Source: JBFELO01 sp041552055 (lineage in GTDB: Bacteria; Acidobacteriota; Thermoanaerobaculia; Thermoanaerobaculales; Sulfomarinibacteraceae). From it: DNA of 5,020 nt. Both the position numbers and the translations under genes were made by a program. The notes beneath the pieces were generated by a model. The model saw only the letters and a list, made by a program, of their open reading frames with translations. It searched no databases and had not been told where the DNA came from. The stretch is from the NCBI GenBank assembly GCA_041552055.1, contig JBFELO010000235.1, forward strand, positions 1-5,020, given 5' to 3'. Positions 1-5,020 of the stretch are shown here, piece after piece (positions within the stretch are counted from its first letter, which is position 1; the number at the start of each line of letters is the position of its first letter).

Positions 1-506
1 CTCATGGTTGGTGTGTTGCTGAAGCTCCGAAGTGCGGCGCGCCTGTCGACGACGTATGGCCGGCACGCACCGATCAGCTCCCGATGCCCGCAGTGCACAT
101 AGTCGGCCGCATCTCTGACGAGGCCCGCGGTAACGGGATTGAGGTGCACGTATGCGACGACCTGGCGGAAATACTCCTCGGAGTCGATGATCCGAGCGCG
201 ATACCGACTCTGCCACAAACGGCCGAGGAACCGGTGGCGTCGGTTGTAGTCCCGTGAAACCGAGCCTTGGAGCCGAGCCATCGATCGCCACAGATCGAGT
301 TCCCCTGTCCTGAGGACGAGGTGATAGTGGTTGCCCATGAGACACCAGGCGAAGATCGTCCAGCCATCGAGATCCCGCACCTCGAGGAGCTTCTCGATGA
401 ACTCAAACGCTTCGTCCAGTTCGTCGAACACGAACTCGCCACGGGCGACGCGGCAGTAAACGTGATAGATGGCTCCAGGGACGAAAAGGCGGGGGTGTCG
501 CGGCAT
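1..506 (-). CDS. REP-associated tyrosine transposase (RAYT, Y1/IS200-like), 3' end beyond window
   Basis: The minus strand reads open from an ATG at 506 to the left edge: 168 codons with no stop, so the C-terminus lies outside. The protein starts MPRHPRLFVPGAIYHVYCRV, the usual N-terminus of RAYT proteins. The metal-binding HUH motif is H60-Y61-H62 in LMGNHYHLVLRT. The segment WQSRYRARIID (about 98-108) is followed by EEYFRQVVAYVHLNPVTAGL, in which Y119 is the expected catalytic tyrosine and NPxxAG is the family signature. Proteins of this family nick and rejoin single-stranded DNA at REP-like palindromes, usually as single-copy domesticated enzymes and not as active insertion sequences. A Shine-Dalgarno GGAGG (minus strand, 517-513) lies 6 nt before the ATG, which fixes the start. 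Related repeats occur at 571-594 and 4567-4628. Family assignment is very secure; activity is inferred. Confidence 0.93.
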   Translation of the reverse strand, partial: MPRHPRLFVPGAIYHVYCRVARGEFVFDELDEAFEFIEKLLEVRDLDGWTIFAWCLMGNHYHLVLRTGELDLWRSMARLQGSVSRDYNRRHRFLGRLWQSRYRARIIDSEEYFRQVVAYVHLNPVTAGLVRDAADYVHCGHRELIGACRPYVVDRRAALRSFSNTPTM

Positions 507-539
507 GGGATCCCTCCCATGCGCGGACGGGACAACCCG

Positions 540-567
540 ATTCTACTCAGGCCTACTCACAAATCAA
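540..567 (-). promoter_or_regulatory. Candidate sigma70-type promoter for the transposase gene
   Basis: On the minus strand TTGATT (567-562) and TAGAAT (545-540) are separated by 16 nt, matching the -35 and -10 consensus at 4/6 and 5/6 positions. Transcription would begin near 533, giving a leader of roughly 27 nt that contains the GGGAGGGA Shine-Dalgarno at 518-511. The placement fits the transposase start well. This is motif matching only, in a host whose sigma-factor preferences are unknown. Confidence 0.4.
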
Positions 568-570
568 GAG

Positions 571-594
571 TGTGTAAGTGTGTACGTGGCACCC
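571..594 (-). repeat. RAYT-associated repeat, copy 1 (single arm)
   Basis: Read on the minus strand this is GGGTGCCACGTA followed by CACACTTACACA. It matches 4567-4591 on the plus strand in 23 of 25 aligned columns, with one single-base gap and one C/T difference. It lies just upstream of the transposase promoter, where RAYT genes commonly carry their target-like repeats. No inverted partner arm is visible next to it inside the window; one could lie beyond the left edge, past the transposase gene. The match is read directly from the sequence. The link to the transposase is inferred from proximity and family knowledge. Confidence 0.7.
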
Positions 595-610
595 ATGATG
601 ATCTCTGAAA

Positions 611-642
611 CCTTTAATAAGTGAGTGCGTACTTATTAAAGG
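611..642. promoter_or_regulatory. Perfect inverted repeat: probable TetR autoregulatory operator
   Basis: The arms CCTTTAATAAGT (611-622) and ACTTATTAAAGG (631-642) are perfectly complementary over 12 bp around an 8-bp spacer, GAGTGCGT. The site is AT-rich in otherwise GC-rich DNA. Its right arm runs into the Shine-Dalgarno GGAG (641-644) of the regulator gene that starts at 650. Long palindromes immediately before a tetR-type gene are the usual operators of that family, so binding here would block transcription and perhaps access to the start site. The palindrome is seen directly; its role is inferred. Confidence 0.75.
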
Positions 643-649
643 AGCGACC

Positions 650-1231
650 ATGACCCGACCTCGCAAGATCACCGACGACGAGATTCTCGCCACCACCCGG
701 CAGCTACTGCAGGAGCACGGCCTCGGGGTGTCGACCCGTCAGATCGCAGCGGCCTGCGGTATCTCGGAGGGGGTGCTGTTTCAGCGCTTCGCCACCAAGG
801 AGGGTCTCATCCGAGCGGCGTTGTCGCTGCCGCAGATCGATGTGCCGGCTCTCGTCGCGGGCGCCGCCACGAGCGGAGACGCACGCACCGATCTCGAGGA
901 GATCGGGATCGTGATCCTCGAGGTGTTGCGCGGCCTGCTGCCCCTCTACGTACCGCTCCTCGGACAGCCCGACTTCGGCATCGAGCGAGTGCTCAGCGAG
1001 AAGAGCTCGCCGTTCATGCAGCTGCTCACCGCCCTCGAGCACCACCTGACGGAGGAGCAGGCCGCCGGGCGAATCGCCACCGACTCGCCACACCGGGTGG
1101 CGTTTCTCGTCGTCTCAACCCTTCACAATGCGGCGCTGTTCGAGGCCCTGCTGGGCCCCTTGCCGCAAGTCAACGCAACCATGGTCAGACAGCTGATCGG
1201 CATCATCTGGACGGGACTCGAACCGCAGTGA
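650..1231 (+). CDS. TetR/AcrR-family transcriptional regulator
   Basis: A 193-residue protein of normal length for the family. The N-terminal DNA-binding domain covers about residues 6-55: helix 1 is ITDDEILATTRQLLQEHG, and the helix-turn-helix is STRQIAAACGISEGVLFQRF followed by the conserved ATKEGL. The rest (about 60-193) is a helical ligand-binding and dimerisation domain that does not identify an inducer. GGAG at 641-644 sits 5 nt before the ATG, so the start is well supported. The gene leads an operon with the ABC ATPase (start 32 bp downstream) and permease, and the palindrome at 611-642 is its likely operator. By analogy with the family it represses this exporter operon and is released by a small molecule, possibly a transported one. 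No specific named regulator is recognised. Confidence 0.93.
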   Translation: MTRPRKITDDEILATTRQLLQEHGLGVSTRQIAAACGISEGVLFQRFATKEGLIRAALSLPQIDVPALVAGAATSGDARTDLEEIGIVILEVLRGLLPLYVPLLGQPDFGIERVLSEKSSPFMQLLTALEHHLTEEQAAGRIATDSPHRVAFLVVSTLHNAALFEALLGPLPQVNATMVRQLIGIIWTGLEPQ

Positions 1232-1251
1232 GGACCCGCTCCCGAGAAAAC

Positions 1252-1257
1252 AGGAGG
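1252..1257 (+). promoter_or_regulatory. Shine-Dalgarno that decides the ABC ATPase start
   Basis: AGGAGG lies 6 nt before the ATG at 1264. A longer frame exists from a GTG at 1228 that overlaps the tetR stop codon, but it adds a 12-residue arginine-rich stretch unlike ABC ATPases. The AGGAGG would lie inside that extension, so the ATG at 1264 is preferred. Confidence 0.8.
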
Positions 1258-1263
1258 ACTTCC

Positions 1264-2046
1264 ATGCAGCAACTTGTCGCTCTTCACGCCAACCGTCAGG
1301 ATCCCGCTCGAGGCAGCGGCCCGCTCATCGATCTACGCGGCGTGAGCAAGATCTACGAGACGCCGGCCGGCGCCTTTACGGCCCTCAGCGATGTCGATCT
1401 CGGCATCCAGGCCGGAGAGTTCGTCGCCATCGTCGGTAAATCGGGCAGCGGCAAGTCGACGCTGCTCAACATGGTGGCCGGCCTCGATCGCCCCACCTCC
1501 GGCGAGGTTGTGATCGCCGGCACCCCGGTGCACGCCACGGGTGAGGATCGCCTCGCGGGCTGGCGCGGTCGCACGGTGGGAGTGGTCTTCCAGTTCTTCC
1601 AGCTGCTGCCGACCTTGACGGTGATCGAGAACGTCATGCTGCCGATGGATTTCGACGGCCGCGTCCCGGTCCGCCAGCGTCCGAGGCGCGCGCAGCGTCT
1701 GCTGGAAAGGGTCGGGGTGCTCGAGCAGGCGGACAAGCTGCCGGCCAACCTCTCCGGCGGCCAGCAGCAGCGGGCCGCCATCTCCCGTGCCCTGGCCAAC
1801 GATCCTCCCATCCTGGTGGCCGACGAGCCGACCGGAAACCTGGATTCGCAGACCGCCGATGCGATCCTCGACCTTTTTGCCGATCTCGCGGCGAGCGGCA
1901 CGACGGTGGTTGCGGTCACCCACGAGCGTGACATCCAGCGCCGGGGTGCGCGGACCTTGAAGATCGCCGACGGCAGGCTGATCGACGACTCCAGCGCCGC
2001 CTTTGCGGAAGTTCCTGAGACCATGGAGGCTCAATCTCATGCTTAG
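1264..2046 (+). CDS. ABC transporter ATP-binding protein, MacB/LolD type
   Basis: A 260-residue cytoplasmic ATPase that powers the permease encoded next to it. All nucleotide-binding motifs are intact: Walker A GKSGSGKST (58-66), Q-loop Q110 within VVFQFFQLLPTLTV, signature LSGGQQQR (163-170), Walker B ILVADEPT (183-190) with catalytic E188, D-loop GNLD (191-194) and switch histidine H220 in AVTHE. The FQFFxLLPTLT stretch and the DEPTGNLDS sequence are characteristic of the MacB/LolD/FtsE group that pairs with FtsX-fold permeases. About 20 poorly conserved residues precede the ABC domain, which begins at LIDLRGVSKIY, and a tail of about 20 residues follows it. The stop codon overlaps the permease start by 8 bp, suggesting translational coupling and equal output. 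The substrate cannot be read from the ATPase. Confidence 0.95.
   Translation: MQQLVALHANRQDPARGSGPLIDLRGVSKIYETPAGAFTALSDVDLGIQAGEFVAIVGKSGSGKSTLLNMVAGLDRPTSGEVVIAGTPVHATGEDRLAGWRGRTVGVVFQFFQLLPTLTVIENVMLPMDFDGRVPVRQRPRRAQRLLERVGVLEQADKLPANLSGGQQQRAAISRALANDPPILVADEPTGNLDSQTADAILDLFADLAASGTTVVAVTHERDIQRRGARTLKIADGRLIDDSSAAFAEVPETMEAQSHA
2025..2029 (+). promoter_or_regulatory. Shine-Dalgarno that decides the permease start
   Basis: GGAGG lies inside the end of the ATPase gene, 9 nt before the ATG at 2039. The permease frame also opens earlier from a TTG at 2003, but that would put this site within the reading frame and add 12 unneeded residues. The ATG at 2039 gives a short cytoplasmic N-terminus before the first membrane helix, as expected. 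Confidence 0.7.
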
Positions 2047-4420
2047 CCCCCGCTGGCGCAAGATGCTGCGCGATCTGTGGCTCCAGAAGGCCCGCACCTT
2101 GCTGGTGATCCTCGCCGTTGCCGTCGGTGTGTTCGGCGTCGGCTCGGTGCTCACCGGCTATGCCGTCTTGACGCGTGAGATCAACGACAACTACCTCGGC
2201 ACCCGACCCGCCTCGGCCACCCTGTGGACCGATCCGCTCGACGGAGATTTCGTGCAGCGGGTCCGCGAGCTGCCCGAGATCGGCGACGCCGAAGCGCGGT
2301 CGACACTCCAGGGCCGGATGCTCGTCGGTCCGAACGACTGGCGGACTATCCAACTCTACGTCATCTGGGATTACGACGACCTGCGTCTCAGCACCTTCGA
2401 GCCCGAGCGGGGCGCCTGGCCGCCCGCCGACGGCGAGATTCTGATCGAGCGCTCGTCGCTGCCTCTCTTTGGCACCGAGACCCCGGAATCGGTCGTCGTC
2501 AAGCTACCGGACGGCCCGCGCCATCAGCTGCCGATCGCCGGCATCGTGCACAACGCGGGGTTGCCGCCGGGTTGGATGGATGCCACGGGTTACGGCTATC
2601 TCACCCCGCCGACGGCCGAGCGGCTCGGTGCCTCACCGCTATTCGACCAGCTCAAAATCACTGTGGCCACACGAGCGGAGGACAAGGAGCATATCCGCCG
2701 GACCGTGGCCCGGCTTCAGGAGTGGCTCGGGCAGCAGGGTAGGCGGGTCTACCGGGTCGAGATCCCGACGCCGGGAGAGCATCCGCACTACGCCCAGATG
2801 TTCACCATGATGAGTCTGCTGGCGGCGTTCGGTCTGCTGGCGCTGTTGCTGAGCGGTGTCCTTGTGGCCAATCTGATCTCGGCGTTGTTGGCGCGCGAGA
2901 TCCGGCAGATCGGTGTGATGAAGGCGGTGGGCGCGCGCACGCGCCAAGTGGCGGGCATCTACTTCGGCGCGGTGACGCTGTTCGGTCTCGCCGCCCTGGG
3001 CGTGGGCATGCCGCCCGGTCTGTGGGCCGGCTGGGCCTTCGTCGAGTACGCCACCGCCATCTTCAACTTCGAGATCCTGGGCGACTCCGTGCCCCTCTGG
3101 GTTTTCGCCGTCCAGGCGGTGGTCGGGCTGCTGGTGCCCCTCGCGGTGGCTGCCTATCCAATCTGGAGGGGAAGCCGCACCAGCGTCCGTGAGGCGATCA
3201 GCGATTACGGCGTCTCCGAGTCGGGGCCCCGGAGGAGTCAGCGGATCCGCCCCGAGCTCCCGGCACTGCGGCTGCCGCGTCTCGTCGTGCTGTCGTCGCG
3301 CAATACCCTGCGGCGACGCGGACGGCTGCTCCTCACCCTGGCGACGTTGTCTGCCAGCGGCGCGGTCTTCATGGTGTCGATGAACGTCACCGCCTCATGG
3401 GAAGAGACTCTCGACGCCATCTTCGCCGCCCGGCGCTACGAGATCGACGTGCGGCTCGCTCATCCCAGTCCGGTCGCGGAGATGGAACGCGCGATTCGCC
3501 AAGTACCGGGCGTCGAGCGAGTGGAGAGCTGGACTCTGACGCGCGCTTCGCGCCTCAGAGCGACGGCCGAAGAAGGCAGTGCGTTCGCGCTCGTCGGTGC
3601 TCCGGCGGAGACAGAGCTGATTGATCTGCCGGTGGTCGAGGGCCGCTGGCTGCGCCCCGAAGATGGCAACGCGCTGGTCGCGAGCCCTGGTTTGCTCGAG
3701 CAGGAGCCCGATCTCGCGGTGGGCGACGAGGTGAGGTTGCGTCTCGGCGGCCAGGAGACGGTGTGGCAGGTCGTGGGCGTGGTTGGGGATCGCGGCCCGG
3801 CGCGAGCTTACGCGAGCTACCAGCAGCTGTCCACGGTCCTCGGTCGCCAGGGGATGGCCGAGACCTTGCGCATTGCCACCCAGGATCAAGATCCGGCAGC
3901 GCAGCTCGCCGTCACCCGAGGCGTTGAGCGGGCGTTGGAGGCGGGCGGTTGGGGAGTCCTGCAGACGATGCGCAGCACCGTCTATCGCCAAGCCTTCGAG
4001 GACCACCTCGCTATCTCCCTGGCCCTGCTGATGCTCATGTCGGTCCTCGTCGTCATCGTCGGCGGACTCAGCTTGAGCGCGACGATGAGCCTCAACGTCC
4101 TCGAGCGCAGGCGCGAAATCGGGGTGCTGCGGGCGATTGGCGCTTCCAACGGCAAGGTGCTGTCGATGGTGCTCATCGAAGGGGTGATGATCGGGGTGGC
4201 GAGCTGGTTGCTGGCGCTGGCTCCGGCACTGCCGCTCAGCATCTTCGTCGGCAACATTTCCGGGCAGATATTTCTCAACGGCCCGCTGGAATTCGCCGTC
4301 TCGCTGGCGGGCATAGGGGAGTGGCTGATCCTCGTCGTCGTGCTGAGCGGCCTCGCGAGTCTCTACCCGGCTCGCAGCGCCGCCCGGCTCACCGTGCGCG
4401 AAGCCCTCGCCTACGAATAG
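2039..4420 (+). CDS. ABC transporter permease, MacB/FtsX type, two FtsX modules in one chain
   Basis: A 793-residue inner-membrane protein built as two similar halves. In each half one membrane helix is followed by a large extracytoplasmic domain and three further helices. Approximate helices: TM1 19-42, TM2 254-281, TM3 305-335, TM4 351-376, TM5 428-450, TM6 655-681, TM7 707-737, TM8 758-778. The extracytoplasmic MacB_PCD-like domains span about 43-250 and 451-654. Each FtsX core has the cytoplasmic coupling segment after its second helix (REIRQIGVMKAVGA at 286-299, RREIGVLRAIGAS at 691-703). Each also ends with the same pattern, PIWRGSRTSVREAIS and PARSAARLTVREALAYE. Both halves being on one chain suggests one polypeptide plus two copies of the neighbouring ATPase. 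MacB itself is a single-module protein with a fused ATPase, so this is not MacB. Such systems export lipids, lipoproteins or toxic compounds, or transmit force; the substrate is unknown. No adaptor or outer-membrane channel gene is adjacent. Confidence 0.93.
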   Translation: MLSPRWRKMLRDLWLQKARTLLVILAVAVGVFGVGSVLTGYAVLTREINDNYLGTRPASATLWTDPLDGDFVQRVRELPEIGDAEARSTLQGRMLVGPNDWRTIQLYVIWDYDDLRLSTFEPERGAWPPADGEILIERSSLPLFGTETPESVVVKLPDGPRHQLPIAGIVHNAGLPPGWMDATGYGYLTPPTAERLGASPLFDQLKITVATRAEDKEHIRRTVARLQEWLGQQGRRVYRVEIPTPGEHPHYAQMFTMMSLLAAFGLLALLLSGVLVANLISALLAREIRQIGVMKAVGARTRQVAGIYFGAVTLFGLAALGVGMPPGLWAGWAFVEYATAIFNFEILGDSVPLWVFAVQAVVGLLVPLAVAAYPIWRGSRTSVREAISDYGVSESGPRRSQRIRPELPALRLPRLVVLSSRNTLRRRGRLLLTLATLSASGAVFMVSMNVTASWEETLDAIFAARRYEIDVRLAHPSPVAEMERAIRQVPGVERVESWTLTRASRLRATAEEGSAFALVGAPAETELIDLPVVEGRWLRPEDGNALVASPGLLEQEPDLAVGDEVRLRLGGQETVWQVVGVVGDRGPARAYASYQQLSTVLGRQGMAETLRIATQDQDPAAQLAVTRGVERALEAGGWGVLQTMRSTVYRQAFEDHLAISLALLMLMSVLVVIVGGLSLSATMSLNVLERRREIGVLRAIGASNGKVLSMVLIEGVMIGVASWLLALAPALPLSIFVGNISGQIFLNGPLEFAVSLAGIGEWLILVVVLSGLASLYPARSAARLTVREALAYE

Positions 4421-4432
4421 ATCGCTCCTCTC

Positions 4433-4445
4433 GGGTGCCACCTAT
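4433..4445 (+). repeat. RAYT-associated repeat, degenerate core copy 2
   Basis: GGGTGCCACCTAT matches the start of the complete palindrome at 4567-4579 (GGGTGCCACGTAT) in 12 of 13 positions, in the same orientation, 12 bp after the permease stop. The similarity stops after the core, since the CACA and TTACACA parts are absent. It may be an eroded arm of another palindrome or of a larger element ending at 4628. A chance match is unlikely but not excluded. Confidence 0.45.
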
Positions 4446-4501
4446 GTGCGCTGCTGTTTCGTGACCTGGCAGGCGGACCCGGGGGTGTGGGAAGGGGCGT
4501 C

Positions 4502-4566
4502 TTACCGATCCGCCTTTCGGTCGATGCGGTCGGTGACGTAGCGAAAGATGAGCAGCGCTGCGGGAC
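4502..4566 (-). pseudogene. Possible 3' remnant of an unidentified gene
   Basis: On the minus strand the frame ending in TAA (4504-4502) reads AALLIFRYVTDRIDRKADR before its stop. It keeps the coding-like pattern of GC-rich third positions and AT-richer second positions. A hydrophobic start followed by a charged basic tail would suit the C-terminus of a membrane protein. Its 5' side runs directly into the palindromic repeat, and the frame closes at a stop inside that repeat (4592-4594), so no start codon is available. I do not recognise the family. The stretch is short enough that this could be chance. Confidence 0.25.
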
Positions 4567-4628
4567 GGGTGCCACGTATCACATTTACACATCAGGGGTC
4601 GTAAAGTCATAAAGCGATACGTGGCACC
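4567..4628. repeat. RAYT-associated palindromic repeat, complete copy 3
   Basis: The arms GGTGCCACGTATC (4568-4580) and GATACGTGGCACC (4616-4628) are perfectly complementary over 13 bp and enclose 35 nt. An inner pair, TTTAC (4584-4588) and GTAAA (4601-4605), could extend the fold. The left half matches the repeat beside the transposase (571-594) in 23 of 25 columns, in inverted orientation. The size and two-arm architecture resemble REP/BIME-type elements mobilised or maintained by RAYT enzymes. No T-tract follows on either strand, so a terminator role is not supported. Confidence 0.75.
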
Positions 4629-4945
4629 ATTGTGAAAACGACGCCGACACGTTGCGTCTCCACGTGGCAGAGGACTACTGTGGGAGCAATACTGGGGGAC
4701 GGCCTCACGGGCGAGAGGATTATCTAAGCGCCTATGGTCCCGGAGGCGTCTCCCTCGAGGTCTTCGAGGTTTCCGACACCGAGACAAAAGCGTGGGCCGA
4801 TACCGTTCTGGTCTCTGGCATTGCCCTGCTCCGTGGAGCCTACCAGAATGAAACCTTCGAGCACCGTGCCCGGTTTCTCGTTGTCTACCGGCATCAAAAA
4901 GGCTGCTGGAAACTGGTGGCCTCGAGCGTCACCGACGTCGTCTGA
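4629..4945 (+). pseudogene. NTF2-like (SnoaL/DUF4440-type) protein, 5' end missing
   Basis: The frame ending at TGA 4943-4945 encodes the later part of a small cone-shaped NTF2-like fold. DADTLRLHVAEDYCGSN is the end of the first helical region, GREDYLSAY is the next helix, and DTVLVSGIALLRGAY, RARFLVVYRHQKGCWKLVAS and SSVTDV are the last strands, including the W-x-x-V-A-S signature near the end. Homology-like sequence continues upstream of the only usable non-ATG start (TTG 4652) as far as the palindrome edge at 4628. It then passes into repeat sequence and a stop at 4610-4612. No ATG and no Shine-Dalgarno precede it. About 20-25 N-terminal residues (helix 1) typical of the family therefore seem lost to the repeat. 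A shortened 97-residue product from TTG 4652 is possible but unlikely. Such folds serve as enzymes or binding proteins, so function cannot be assigned. Confidence 0.6.
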
Positions 4946-5020
4946 TATGACTATTCTCACAGGCACCGTCGGCACGAGCTGGTGCGTCTAGTAGGGTGAC
5001 ACTGAACGTCGCCCCCATGC
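4946..5020. other. Non-coding right edge
   Basis: No reading frame with coding character starts here. GCACC (4963-4967) and GGTGC (4981-4985) could pair around 13 nt, but the stem is only 5 bp and no T-run follows, so I do not call a terminator. Confidence 0.4.

Noticed and set aside
74..535. 153-codon minus-strand frame over the transposase region
   Set aside because: It is out of frame with the true transposase frame (ATG at 506), which carries the HUH and NPxxAG motifs. The product is serine/arginine-rich and low in hydrophobic core, typical of a shadow frame.
267..608. 113-codon plus-strand frame antisense to the transposase
   Set aside because: It lies opposite a recognised gene, has no Shine-Dalgarno and no family character, and its end reads through the repeat and promoter region.
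1333..2154. Minus-strand frames (273 and 223 codons) opposite the ATPase gene
   Set aside because: They run antisense to a gene whose every ABC motif is intact, and neither shows recognisable domains.
3395..4441. 348-codon minus-strand frame opposite the permease
   Set aside because: Long antisense frames are expected in GC-rich genes. The product is rich in Arg, His, Gln and Asp with no motif, and it lies opposite a clear membrane protein.
4505..4533. Imperfect hairpin CCGATCCGC / GCGGTCGG considered as the operon terminator
   Set aside because: The stem has a bulge, the loop is 12 nt, and no T-tract follows on the plus strand. It also falls within a coding-like remnant.
4389..4787. 132-codon minus-strand frame spanning the palindrome
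   Set aside because: The product is Arg/His/Pro-rich, crosses a repeat and the NTF2-like frame, and has no coding signature.
4963..5020. GCACC/GGTGC stem and the GGGTGACACTGAACGTCGCC stretch at the right edge, considered as a terminator or a further repeat
   Set aside because: The stem is too short and lacks a T-run. The stretch has no second copy in the window to prove it is a repeat.
1..5020. CRISPR array, tRNA, rRNA or riboswitch
   Set aside because: No regularly spaced direct repeats, cloverleaf-like sequence or recognisable structured leader was seen on either strand.

Overview
The window is GC-rich chromosomal DNA. Its genes use strong GGAGG-type ribosome binding sites and GC-ending codons. 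The gene content (REP-associated transposase, TetR regulator, MacB/FtsX-type ABC exporter) is typical of large, GC-rich, free-living Gram-negative bacteria such as Acidobacteriota, Myxococcota and relatives. No marker gene is present, so this placement is only a guess.

Layout. Positions 1-506 hold a minus-strand REP-associated tyrosine transposase (RAYT, IS200-like Y1 family). Its start is visible and its 3' end runs off the left edge. Its likely promoter (540-567) and a RAYT-type repeat (571-594) follow. Next comes a perfect 12-bp inverted repeat (611-642) that reaches into the Shine-Dalgarno of a TetR-family regulator (650-1231). The regulator begins a plus-strand operon with an ABC ATPase (1264-2046) and a large two-module MacB/FtsX-type permease (2039-4420). 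The ATPase and permease overlap by 8 bp.

Downstream, 4421-4652 is a scarred non-genic stretch. It holds a degenerate copy of the repeat (4433-4445), a short coding-like remnant on the minus strand (4502-4566), and a 62-bp palindromic repeat (4567-4628) matching the copy next to the transposase. Abutting it is a plus-strand NTF2-like/DUF4440 reading frame (to 4945) that lacks its 5' end. The last 75 bp show nothing convincing.

How the genes work together. The TetR protein probably binds the palindrome over its own translation start and represses the whole operon until an effector is sensed. The ATPase and permease would then form an inner-membrane type VII ABC system that exports a substrate, acts mechanically on lipid or lipoprotein, or extrudes a toxic compound. 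No adaptor (MacA-like) or outer-membrane partner is encoded here. The most noteworthy structure is the set of related repeats placed in inverted orientation on both sides of the regulator-transporter operon, one of them beside the transposase. The right-hand one sits exactly where two neighbouring reading frames lose their 5' ends. I see no strong evidence for an entirely new system.
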